Positions 10,367-20,710 of a stretch of 64,000 nucleotides of DNA are shown here, one piece after another. Every line of letters begins with the position of its first letter. Position 1 is the stretch's first letter. The DNA lies in assembly GCA_038025085.1 (NCBI GenBank), contig CM076152.1, forward strand, positions 30,631,501 to 30,695,500, written 5' to 3'. The stretch comes from Tetragonia tetragonoides (lineage: Eukaryota; Streptophyta; Magnoliopsida; Caryophyllales; Aizoaceae). The position numbers and the translations under genes were made by a program. The notes beneath the pieces are model-generated. The model had not been told where the DNA came from and searched no databases. It saw only the letters and a program-made list of their open reading frames with translations.

Positions 10367-10911
10367 GGGGTCGTTTGGTTCACCGGTCTTACTAGGAAAT
10401 GGAATGGAATTGGATTAGGGGTGGTAATGGATTGGATTTTGATTGATTCCTTTTCTTGTTACTGTGTGTTTGGTTACATACCAACAATAAGTCTCCTCAT
10501 TATTCACGCCACCTGTGCCCCTTCTCTCCTCCCCTACAGTTTGACAAATTGACAGTACCATAGAAGTAAAACCAAAAATAGAGAAAATGAATAATTTATT
10601 TTGTCACAAATCATCAGCCGATCGAGCTGCTAGTTCAACCAATGAAAGACATAACTTTCACACTTTTCCACTGGGGCCCATCTGTTCGATGCCGGCGGGG
10701 CAGCAATTCACACAGTATTGATCAGATGCTTTTCAATTCCATTACCAGCGGCTTGTTACCTGAGGGGGGAGGAGGGTTATCAATCTGGGGGTTTGGATAT
10801 CGGCAAGAAACGGAAATGAAACCGAAGTTTTTTGAAACAAACATAGGCTAACGGAATCAGGCTCTTGTTTCCGTTACTGAGACCTTTGTTTCACCGAACC
10901 AAACGAACCCC
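10367..10911. mobile_element. Tourist-like (PIF/Harbinger) MITE, 545 bp
   Basis: The ends GGGGTCGTTTGGTTCACCGG and (reverse complement) GGGGTTCGTTTGGTTCGGTG form a terminal inverted repeat, and TAA flanks both sides (10364-10366 and 10912-10914), the 3 bp TSD of this superfamily. There is no transposase frame; the 69-codon frame at 10642 has no recognisable content. Confidence 0.8.
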
Positions 10912-10914
10912 TAA

Positions 10915-11434
10915 GACTAATCCTTGGATCCATCCTTCGAGGAGGATAAACAAAAGATAATAAGTCCTGAAGTTTGTTTCTGTTCATGACTCCTGGTCAT
11001 CATTTATGGGTTCTGGTTGTGCCTGCTGGTTTTCAGGTTCCATATAGTTTTTCTCACTCGCACATTTAACTTAAATAACTTGTCTCAACACATACACTGT
11101 TCTCAAGCCAGAAATCTACAAGCCTGTAGAATAGGAACTAGTATCAATTACACTCACAATCAGACACGTGACACTATCTGCACAACAATCAGAGAAGCAT
11201 ACAAGATATTCTGGTGACAAAGTTCCTGCAGGGAGATCCAGCAATGAAAAGTCAACTCCAAACACACTCCTGCTAGAGTAGATAAGCACAACTATTCTAA
11301 TCAGAGGCAGAAAGTCAAACCCAAACATATTACTGCTACTACTAATCAAAGACAGAGTAAAGGATGAAGCTCTAGCTAGTTGATTATTAAAATAACAACA
11401 AAGGCAACATGCTCCACTCCTATAACTTAAAAGT
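10915..11434. repeat. 3' flank of the second F-box copy
   Basis: This is the reference copy of the flank that is inverted at 1-369 and repeated at 384-1032. It carries ATGACTCCTGGTCAT (10985-10999), GGTTTTCAGGTTC, CCAGAAATCTACAAG and a (CTA)n run near 11330-11345. No gene is evident apart from the untranslated end of the F-box copy. Confidence 0.6.
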
Positions 11435-12581
11435 CTAAAAGTTGGTAGCACAAGGAACGTTAACAAGGCTTGAACTACATACATGAGCGTCAAAGAACGC
11501 ATCAACCTCATTATTATAGACCATAGTTGTCTTTGTTGTTTTATTTTTAACATGGTACCAGAGCAATTCGAAATTACCCTTGGAGCGGGGATGAAATGGG
11601 TTGGGCATGTAGATAATATCACTTGTTGACCCTTTGAAGTATTTTGCCCCATTATCAACCGAATCTCCAAGGGACACCAACTTCACCCATGACTCTTCCA
11701 CCCCCATACTCTTTCATGATCCACACATCAACGGTAGAGGAAGATAAAGGATGCCATCGATGATACTTATCGACTAATAAACACAAACATCCATTGAGAA
11801 CCCCTAAATCTCCTCTAGAGAACAAACATGCATTGATAATCCCATCAGGCAATGGAAGGTCATTAGCCCATTGCTCATTCCTAAGATCGAAAAAACGGAT
11901 GATATGCTTATCGCCCTCGTACGAATACCCCAACACCTTCCAGTGGATTAAGTGGTTGTCTAAAAGGGTACCATAGTGGTCAAGCGATTTTAGCTGCTTT
12001 TGGTGGGTAAGGTGAGCTACCTTCCATGTATTCGTGTTGAAGCTATATATCTTAATAACATTCCCCTCAAATGTATCTGTATCATCGACATAGTAGTCCA
12101 TAATTCTCACTACTTTATAATCATTAGTGACCTGATCAAACCCAAATCCGAATTTATCAGAGTTGCCGGTCCACCCTGGTTCATTTTCAAAGGTGAATGT
12201 CTTGTAGATGCCGGATGTTGGATTCATTAAAACGAGGCGTAATGTGTTAAAGTAACAATAATTTGTTCTTATGCAAAGCAAACCATTGCAAGACCCAATG
12301 ACGGAGACCACATTCAAGTTCGGGGGGATGGGTAGTTTGACAGGGAAGCACCGCGGTGAATCTAAGTTGTACGAGTAGAGATCAGAAGTAGGGTATCCTC
12401 TTAGTATGAGGAGGCTATTCGAATCGGAGGAGAGCAAGTGGCGGAAATGAAGGTCGATGAATTCCGAGCTCGATATTAGGGTTTGCCATGATTTGCAAAC
12501 ACACTTACAAAGTACAAGAGATTTCGCGGGTAATTTGAGAAAAATTTCTGTGGCTGTTATATGCATGGGAAGTGTACCCAT
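11435..12581 (-). pseudogene. F-box/FBA protein copy with a one-base frameshift
   Basis: A near full-length paralog of the 6268-7416 gene: F-box MGTLPMHITATEIFLKLPAKS at the start (12581), then GSCNGLLCI, LMNPTSGIY, FGFGFDQVTNDYKVV and VDVWIMKEYG. After KEYG the frame runs out at 11655, while the expected ESWVKLVSLGD..NGAKYFKGSTS continuation is in another frame (11707 down to 11435). The coding strand has five G residues after GAGTAT, where the intact paralog has GGT after GAGTAC, so one extra base explains the break. Everything else (start, TATA region, length, C-terminal SSLVNVPCATNF) is preserved, though the last few codons of the intact paralog (EIFEL) are lost through an earlier stop. 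It is either a very recent pseudogene or a homopolymer sequencing error; in the latter case it would be a second active F-box gene. Confidence 0.8.
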
Positions 12582-12652
12582 GGGAGGGTTTTTTCAGAGA
12601 TTTCTTGCTAGGTATACGAGATGGCGACAAAGAGTTTCGCTTGAGGTGATAT

Positions 12653-12665
12653 ATAGTTTTATATA
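12653..12665 (-). promoter_or_regulatory. TATA box of the second F-box copy
   Basis: The minus strand reads CTCTATATAAAAC about 75-85 bp upstream of the start at 12581, the same spacing as in the intact paralog. Confidence 0.5.
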
Positions 12666-12827
12666 GAGCGTGAAAAATAGGGTGGAAAGTGAGCTAGAGA
12701 GTTTTTTTTGTTACAAGGACTCTTGCTTTGTCAATTTGTGTTTGAGAGCTCTTCTATAACATCTCCTCAAATGAATTTCTCAAATTTCTAAGACTCTAAG
12801 ATTTTCATATTATAGAAATCAAGAGAT

Positions 12828-12945
12828 AGCTAGCTTCACAGGTTAGAAGTATCGTCCCCCAATGATAAAGTTGAGGGTTCGATTCCTATCTCGGCTTTGG
12901 CGCCTCCTCCAACACTAAAAAAACAAAATAAAAATAATTTGTTAT
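12828..12945 (+). mobile_element. Possible short tRNA-derived SINE
   Basis: GAGGGTTCGATTCCTATC at 12872-12889 is a good pol III B box. An A-box-like segment lies about 40 bp upstream (TAGCTTCACAGGTTAG), and an A-rich tail follows at 12915-12940. No clear TSD was found, so the call is tentative. Confidence 0.35.
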
Positions 12946-12989
12946 GGATATATATTGTGCCGTGTGCAAAATAATCTCATCATCTGTTG

Positions 12990-13262
12990 AAATCGAAATG
13001 GTTTGATCGAATGAATAGGTCAATTAACAACTAAATGGATAAGAGAAAGACACAAGTGTATTGTTGCCTACTGGTACCCTGCACAGCACCTACAGCTCTT
13101 ACTTATTTGGTAGCATTAGGCATGGTAACAGGTTTTCCCGGTCCCTATCTATGTGTGGCTTGGGGCTTGGAAACACGAGTAACTCAGTGGATCGAGTTGA
13201 GCCGGTTTCTTCCCCACGAGGTGCTTAGGTATACCACTTTCCTCCCTCGAAGTGGTCTAAGG
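12990..13262. repeat. Duplicated upstream flank of the F-box unit (left block)
   Basis: It matches 7750-7920 and, for the segment GGAAACACGAGTAACTCAGT...GAGTTGAGCCG, a short block at 19241-19280 inside the fourth F-box copy. The 76-codon open frame here is a chance frame. Confidence 0.55.
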
Positions 13263-14378
13263 TAGAATGTCAGTTTCTTATTCATAAAATCACTGCTCGA
13301 GTTAAATGTTGATCATGTAGGAACGTACCACTTAAATAAATTTCATTTATGTAATAAAAGATTGGAGGTCAAGTTAAATACATATGACATCAAATAGTTA
13401 AGGTATTGTAAGATCGAAGTGTCATTTATTGTTATTTAACCAAGTTGTACACATGTGGCATCTACATGCAATCTTCACACGAACATTTTCTCTTATGTGT
13501 CATCCTACATGTCATCACCGCCAGGAAATAACCCAACTTTTATAAGACATATATCTCATTTTGAAGATTTTTTTCAAATCCAATCGATTGAAGTAAGATT
13601 TATAATTTTTTGACTTATGTAACTAAAGTTTTTTTATTTATTTTGTAATATAGAAAAATGTTAATAAATATGTAATAAAGTCAACTAATGATAAGACATT
13701 AATGAGTGACACTTGGATGGTGAATTGTTAGGCTATGTGGCAAGCTTTGCTTATGGGGCGCTTAGGGGTCATCATCACACGAATTTACACCACCTACGTT
13801 GCCTCCTATGTGTCATGACCACACAAATTGGGCTCACTTGAGTTGTTAGGCTATGTGGCCAGCTTTGCTTACATGACGCTTAGGTTCCATCGTCACGGGA
13901 ATTTACACCTCCTATGTAGTGTCCTATGTATCATGCCCACACGAATTGGACTCACTTTTATACGTATACCGATGTGACACCTATGTGTTATCTTCACACG
14001 AACATATCCCTCTCATGTGGCGTCCCACCTATCATCCTCACACGAAAAGAACCCAACTTTATAGGACATTGTACAAATGTATCTCATTTTTGAAGTATTT
14101 TCCGAACCTGTTCCAATGGAGTAAGAATTATAATTTTCAAATTTGCATAACAAAAGTTATTTTATTTTATAATTTGAATAATATTATAATAATTATATTA
14201 TGTTGTATTTATGATCACGCATTAATGATTGACCCACTTGGATGGGTAGTTTAGGTGGCGGCATACGTGTCATCACCACACGAATTTGGGCGCTGCGTGT
14301 CATCCCACGTATCGCCCTCACATGAATATAGGCCCTTACGTGACATCCCACGTGGCGTGGCCACACGAAATGAACTCA

Positions 14379-14469
<91 letters not shown>

Positions 14470-14714
14470 CACGCCAGCAATTGCTGAACTGATCTGATGA
14501 CAGCTTTGGCAAAAAAAGAAGACATGATTTGGGTGAGATAGGTGATGCCTAAATCAGAATATCTTAAAAGCAAGGGACTTACTGTAAGTTATGTTGGGTG
14601 AATTAATTAACATGGCAACATGAAAAGGGTTCCCAAAAATGAAGCCTGATATATTGACTTGGAGACAGATGAATGTCCCTAAAGATTGTTTCATTCTTTG
14701 GTTGGTGATACTTA
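13263..14714. repeat. 1.45 kb insert with degenerate tandem repeats and (TA)n
   Basis: Relative to the continuous flank at 7905-7940, this DNA is extra. Inside are two diverged copies of a unit of about 525 bp (13500-13745 and 14030-14250 share ACCCAACTTTATA, TCTCATTTTGAAG, AGTAAGAATTATAATTTT, TAATGA.TGA and CACTTGGATGG). There are also repeated short phrases of the type ATGTGTCATCCTCACACGAA and GTTGTTAGGCTATGTGGC.AGCTTTGCTTA. It ends in a (TA)n tract and about 240 bp of unassigned sequence. No coding frame is convincing. The type of repeat is unknown. Confidence 0.6.
14381..14468. repeat. (TA)n microsatellite
   Basis: About 44 uninterrupted TA units. Reading frames through it (Tyr-Ile repeats) are artefacts. 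Confidence 0.95.
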
Positions 14715-15400
14715 TACTTCAAAGGCCGCTAACCAAAAACAGAATGATCCACTCACAACTTAAATTTGTACAGATTCCGAGTGTATGTGTTCGATACCCT
14801 AATGCTGATTAGTCTTTTGGACATCTATGCTTTCGGAGTGTTGTTTGACTGAAAAATGAGATAAGCAGATGGGCCGGCAGTCTGGAAAAATGAGAGAATG
14901 CCAAACAGTTCTTGGATTCCTTGGACCTTTAAGAGAAGATGCTACGGAAAGCTTTTAAAAACTGGTCATGTACTCATGTACAGCTTCTATGGTCTATCAC
15001 ACTGATTGAATAGATACTCTGCAGATGTCGCAAAACAATGTAGCCAGTAAAATGCAGCTCTAGAAATAGAACCTTGCTTGAGAAGTACTAAAGTTTTTTT
15101 GTAAGGACCGCCCTTCCTAGAAGGTGGCCTTTTTCTTCGCTCTTTCCTCCCTTTGCTTGAATCGAACGTTTTATGCTGGTTGGTATAAGAATCACGATCT
15201 TCTACGAGCAAAAATAAAAATTAAAAAGGAAACGAACCTCTATAACATATTGGATACAGGAGAACTCAAAGATTCCGGAGTCACTGAGTTAGGAGATGCT
15301 TCAGCCATGGCCAAACATGTAGCAGACTGTAAAGTCCTAATCCAAAGGCCGACACTAAATCAGTTTGCTGAGGCTTGATTCTTTTGCTCATATACAGATT
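14715..15400. repeat. Duplicated upstream flank of the F-box unit (right block)
   Basis: It matches 7920-8400, including CTAACCAAAAACAGAATG, CCAAACAGTTCTTGGATTCC and CTGGTCATGTACTCATG. The point equivalent to the CACTA insertion at 2096/5840 is undisturbed here (about 14976). No gene was recognised. Confidence 0.6.
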
Positions 15401-15928
15401 TTACTTCTTGACGTTGAGTTCATGAAAAATGAAAAACAAAGCCCAATACAGTATTTAGAAAGGGAATGTCAGACTAGCATATTACTATCTTCATGAGCAT
15501 TGACTTAATGAATTGGAGGCCACAGAATGAATACAAAGGATACAAACAGATCCTCAGTCCTCACAGATAAAAATTGACTTCAAATAACAGAACCTCACAA
15601 TGGTTTATGAGAATTTGAGAATTTAGGAATCAACAATCAACCAAATTTAATTAAGGATTAGTAAACACTGTTTACATGAGAAGTTTATAAATCAACATAC
15701 CATACAAGAAAATTTACCATTATGATTTATATACTTTCTTAAATGGTTGATTCCATATAAATCAACATAACACTGTTTCTAACTTGAATACCATAGAAAA
15801 ATCAAAAAAATACATAAGCTAAACAGTACTAGAACTGAAAATTATTAGCAACCGCGAATTAAGAAACAGACAACAAAATTGCACAAGTTTATTTCTAACT
15901 TGAAAATAGCTCCTGCTGTCCTGCATGT
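15401..15928. other. AT-rich spacer, nothing recognised
   Basis: AT-rich non-coding DNA without repeats, frames or motifs that I can name, ending at the TGT that precedes the CACTA terminus. Confidence 0.5.
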
Positions 15929-18665
15929 CACTACAAGAAAACCCATTTATTGCAATGACAAAAGTCGTTGCAATAAATCAAAAGTCATTGCTGTAAACAT
16001 CTTTTGCAACGACAGTTATCGTTGCTGGTACCGCCGTTGCAAAAGGTTACTGCAATGACATATGTTTAACAACGACATAGATCGTTACAATATAATTATC
16101 GTTGCAAAAGCCCATCACTTTCATTCAAGATAGTTATTTTTTTCGCGACGCTATTGTCGTTGCAATAAAAAGCTTTCTTTAACAACAACTGTTGTCGTTG
16201 CAATTAAGCTTTCTTTAGCAACAACTATTGTCCTTGAAATACAGCTTTCTTTAGCAAGGACATGTCCGTAGCTGAAGACACTTAGTTAAGCCGAATAACC
16301 ATGCTTTTGCAAGAATGAAGTCGTCGCAAAAGATTAAATTTTTTTATTTTTTTTTGAATTTCACCTCCATATAGTTAAGCAAACAAGAAAGTTGATCAAT
16401 CAACAAAAATTGTAATAATATTATATATAACTGCGCTTTGGCGTCAAAAAGGTTACATCTTGTCCAAAAAAAAGGTTACATCAAGTCCAACAAATCCTAA
16501 AATAAGATTGTTTAAACCAATAAGTTTTCTACTTTGTACTTAACCCTAACTTACATACCAAAGCCCACAAAATATCTTATGTAAGCAAAAGACCGTCCCA
16601 TTTTCATATGTAGCACCAAGAGTCTTTACTTTGGACGTGAATCATCAACCTACAAAATAAACAAAAAGGAGTCAATGCATTGATTTTGGCCCATTGTCTT
16701 TTGACACAAAACATACTCGGGAAACAATGTAGACCAACTGTAACACCCTAGCTTTTCTACCGAAAATCTGGCAGAGTTCCGCTTGAAAACTTACATCCCA
16801 AGTTATCGACTTATATGTATACATATAACCTGCATCAAACATATTCACAACCAACTAACATCGCTCGCAATAAATCTAGCCAAAACATGGTCAAGGCAAT
16901 CACTTTTGTCTTTCTAAATGTAGCTTAAATAGCTGTCAATTTTAAGTTGTATATCTCCATCTGAGTATGTATTATCACCATTCATGTCAATGTCACACAG
17001 AAAACATTCTTTACTTCATAACACATCCAATCAACTCAGCAGGTTATAATTTAATTTTTTGTAATGAACACGAACACACAGAACACCAAGGAGATAGCTA
17101 ATATGACCATATCTCCTCCATAAAAGCTAAGGACAGAAAGAGACTGCTCAGAAACAGCAAGTCAGTTTAGCAAATAATTCTGTCCTTTTTTTTTATTGGC
17201 GTCAAATAGCCTGAGGGGTATCATATACTCTGCGGGGATAAGGGGGATCAAGGATGATATAGAAATAAAGGAGTAATAAAGAGTTTTACCTCATAGTTCA
17301 AGTGATCAAGGTATCTTCTCTGACCAGCCAGCATCTCCAACATTTCTTGTCTCAAAGAAGAAAAGGCATGTTGTCGCTGCTCTTTATATTCTTCCAATTC
17401 TCTTTTTCCTTGTTCACGAAATCCTCCAACTCTTTATCCTTTGTGCTTGTTCTTCTATAATCTCTAGCCGCTTCTGCATTGCCATTTGGTGGTGGTGTTG
17501 TTGGTGCCCTTTTGTATAACCCCGTAATGCAGTCCCTTTTCCGCGGACATATCCCGACCTAGGCTTCAAAACTTCCAGCAATACCTCCTCTTGTGTCATT
17601 GTATCACCATTCTTGTCAATTACGTCTTTCAGTTCTTCCTATCATCATTGCAATTTGCAAATACAATAAGAAAAAAGGTAGCATATATAAATAAAGTCCA
17701 ATGGAGAAACGAAATTTGAACTTTAACAATAAAAACATACATATATCTGCATAGAGCGTCCCTGATCAGCCCACTCCAACAGCACATCATCATTCTTATG
17801 CGTATGCTCGGCAAGCCAGATTACATCAGCATACGGCTTCACATTGTTGTTTTCTTTTGTCTTACATAATCATATTTCAGTCATTTAGATCAAAAGTTCA
17901 ATGTAAGAAGTGATAGTTATCAAATATTCACCACTCACCTGCACATCCTCAAATTCAGCAAAGGATAAGGTTCCAGTTGTGTGTTTACTCCTCTTGTCAA
18001 ATAGGCGATTTTTAGAGTTTCTTTCACTTACTTTCTATATACACAAAACAGAAAAGGAAATCAGATAATAAAAATGTGTATTACATAAAAATTTGGCAAC
18101 TAAATAACTTGGACAATAGTCCCACTGATCTCTAGGTAAATCAGGGGAGGTTTCGCTAAACGTTCTTCATCAGATTTCATGCTCTTATAATAATAGTGCA
18201 GGCGCGTTTTCCATAGTCTATACAAACGTTGCATAGTATCGACAACAAAGGCTTGCATCTTCAAATAACAACTACCTTCTGAAATAGCAAATTTCTCCTA
18301 AAAATTTAGACAAGTTAATATTAATTAGATTGTTGCAGAATTATCTTTAGTAGAATAACAGACACAATCTTGCCATATTACCTGTATTTCCTTCCACATG
18401 GTATCACCGGAAGCAGCAAAAGCCTCTTTCCATTTTTTAACATTTAATGGAGCTCTTGTTCTTACCACACGACCACACTCGTTCACCAAATGCCGAGCAT
18501 TCTCACCAATGGCCCGGTCAATGTCTTCAGGTATATGTACTTTCAACTTTATTTGATCTTTTTCCTTTAATTTTCATATCAATTATATAACTCTTGTACT
18601 TTACCCTTTCACCTTGGCGCTTCTTCTGACTTGTAGCTAATATCAACAAAAACATAAAAAAGGAA
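15929..18665. mobile_element. CACTA element fragment with one terminus
   Basis: It begins with the terminus CACTACAAGAAAACCC, followed by many copies of a TCGTTGCAA/TTGCAACGA subterminal motif (15955-16325) and by a minus-strand transposon gene (17290-18640). No matching TTCTTGTAGTG end is found on the right, where a LINE fragment starts at about 18668. The element is therefore truncated, and this arm is the downstream end of the gene. Confidence 0.75.
17290..18640 (-). pseudogene. CACTA-associated plant transposase-type protein (Transposase_24-like), partial
   Basis: On the minus strand, split by introns or breaks, are segments typical of the Ptta/En/Spm plant transposase family: GENARHLVNECGRVVRTRAPL (18360-18520), a long-helix stretch containing MQAFVVDTMQRLYRLWKTRLHYYY and KSDEERLAKPP (18130-18270), SERNSKNRLFDKRSKHTTGT..FAEFEDV (17940-18030), DVIWLAEHTHKND (17785-17830), then KNGDTMTQEEVLLEVLKPRSGYVRGKG (17500-17620) and a coiled-coil-like Gln/Met-rich tail. 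GT/AG-like junctions separate the blocks, so it was a multi-exon gene. In this family the protein is thought to accompany the catalytic TPase and bind subterminal repeats; no DDE/TPase domain is present here. The 5' end is cut off by the LINE at 18668, so it is not functional. Confidence 0.75.
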
Positions 18666-18667
18666 TC

Positions 18668-19178
18668 TCAATGTGGCTGAAGGAAACAGGAAGCAAGTCT
18701 TCTTGAGTTGGAAAGTAATTTGTAAGAGGAAACAAAATGGAGGTTTTAATGTCAAGGAGGCACTTGGCTGGAAAAGGGCTCTCATAATGAAGGGTATTTG
18801 GAGGTTAGATCAGGGGACTCATTCTTTATGGTTTGATTGGTTGAGTAACTACTACTTGCAAGGTACTACTATCTGGGATGTTAAAAGCAAGCAGGGTGAT
18901 TCATGGGGTTGGAAGCAAATGTTACATGTGAGAGATTTATTTACCCAGTCTTCTGGGGTTGTTCTGAATAACCAACAATTGTTGAAAGAACGAAAAACAG
19001 GTGACAAAATTCATGTGCAGTTCTGGCAAGGTACAAGTTATTCATGTTTCTGGTGTAGAAAAATATGGGATACTGCAGCACTGCCAAAGCATTCACACAT
19101 TACAGCTCTTGCTGCACATGGTGCTTTACCCACAATTGATAATCAGTACAATAGCTCCAAAACCTTGTTTCTACAGCT
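18668..19178 (+). pseudogene. LINE fragment: C-terminal region of reverse transcriptase
   Basis: An open plus-strand frame (18673-19215) encodes the post-RT region of an L1-type LINE: SWKVICKRKQNGGFNVKEALGW (compare GGLGIKDCLIWN at about 60390), KGIWRLDQGTHSLWFDWL..YYLQG..IWDV, SWGWKQMLHVRD, and a zf-RVT start KIWDTAALPKHSHITALAAHGALPT. It is truncated on both sides: it abuts the CACTA gene on the left and passes into the F-box pseudogene at about 19178. No poly(A) or TSD was identified. It belongs to a different subfamily from the intronic LINE at 31-35 kb. Confidence 0.7.
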
Positions 19179-20120
19179 CAAAACCTCGCAAATTTGGTGG
19201 CATAAGGAATGGTAACAAGGCTGCCACTACATAAGTGAGCCTTGGAGACACGAATAATCCCAGGGAGTTGAGCCGTCTTTATTCTTCTCCCTCTAGCATT
19301 GTACGTACCACACGAGTTGGAATTCATATTTGTCATTGTAACACTCCACCATGAAGAAAGTTTCACTTCTTGATCCTTTGCAGAAAATTAAACAAGAACC
19401 AATAGAATCCGAGAGGGCCAGTAGCTTCACCCAGGACTCTTTTACATCGTACTCTTTCATGACTCATACATCAAAACCAGACGTCGTATAATTATTATTT
19501 ATAAATAAACACAAACACCCGTCAAGAATTCCCAGATTCACATATAATAATTCAGAAAATCCGTAACCACACATCCAATAAACACCTTCACTTCCCTACT
19601 ATACTAATTATCATCATCGTTGTTGTTATTGTTGTTGTTGACGATGTTCTCTTTCTGAAAACCACGAAGCTCGTCAACGTGGTCTATAACTCTAACAACT
19701 TTATAGTGTCCAGTACCGTACACTTTCAAAGATGAGTTCTTTATAGTGTCCAGTTGACGAATTTAATTATATGAGGCAACACCCATATCAGCAAAGTGAA
19801 TTTGCTCCTAGGCAAACCAAGCCATTACATGACCCAATCATGAAAACTCGATCGAATTCATCAGAGAAATAAAATTCCATAACAAGGGAGCTCTTAGAGA
19901 GTCTAAGTTGTAAGCTAAGAGTAGGCAAAGTTGTCGTTTTCACTCAACAAGATGAGGATACTATTGGTATCAGAGGAGCAACACTGAGTTGAGATGAAGG
20001 ACTATGAATTTGCGGGTTGATATTAAAGCTTTTCAATATTTGCAAATGTATTTGCAGTTATTAAGAAGAGATCTTGGAGGTAGTTTCTGATACAATTATA
20101 GCCATTGGAAGAGATGTTGC
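19178..20120 (-). pseudogene. Decayed F-box/FBA protein copy
   Basis: The minus strand shows scattered homology to the F-box cluster genes in the right order: the N-terminus around the start (20110-20060), the DLHL.H..LSS..NSLLIL-type segment (19930-20030), a GSCNGL-like segment (19820-19850), the VDVWIMKEY counterpart near 19440-19470 (ACTCTTTCATGACTCATACATC), and the C-terminal CSGSLVTIPYATKF (19184-19225). Frames are broken throughout and an internal block, CTTGGAGACACGAATAATCC...GAGTTGAGCCG (19237-19280), resembles the upstream flank at 13160-13190 rather than coding sequence, so it is also mosaic. Its divergence is greater than that of the other copies, pointing to an older duplicate. 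It lies 0.6 kb from the first PGIP gene. Confidence 0.75.
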
Positions 20121-20708
20121 CATTGAAAGTATTTTCGAGCTTATTGGCTCAGTGATAAACAAGTTGCAACTTGTACACCATGTCATAAGGAAAACAAAAT
20201 TAAGGCCAGCCCAATTTCTTGCTTTCCAATATTTTGCGCATGAAATTGAAAGCGTTGATCCTCCTAACAATGTGTTAGTGTTGAATATGGAAGAGCTCAA
20301 CTGTCTACTCTTTTATATTTTCATGTAGTAACATAAATGATTTAGCAATAGCATTCTACGACCTTGAAATAACATTGCCTAATGATATTTAGCATGTTTA
20401 CTTTTATATATTCGGATTCTCGTATTTCAGCATATTATTAGTACCCTTATTTCTATTCGTATCGCAGTTCATAAACATTGTTTCTAAGCTAAAATTAAAC
20501 TATTCAAAATCAGTTTACAAATGTGGGCTCTACGTAAAAGAATGCATTTTGTAAGTCGTAAATGATTTTACAATTAAGTAATATCATACTTAAGAAAAAA
20601 GTCACTTTCATTAGGAAATAACAAATAATAAAAACATGAAAACATTATTGGGTGATGAAATCATCAAACAAGCAACAACATTTATGAAAGCAAAAGATAA
20701 ATATCCAT
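20121..20708. other. Spacer, 3' side of the PGIP-like gene
   Basis: AT-rich, no gene recognised. The last 100 bp will include the 3' UTR of the PGIP-like gene. Confidence 0.5.
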
Positions 20709-20710
20709 TA

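Noticed and set aside
14255..14573. Several overlapping frames with long Tyr-Ile repeats
   Set aside because: They are translations of the (TA)n microsatellite in different frames and carry no protein signal.
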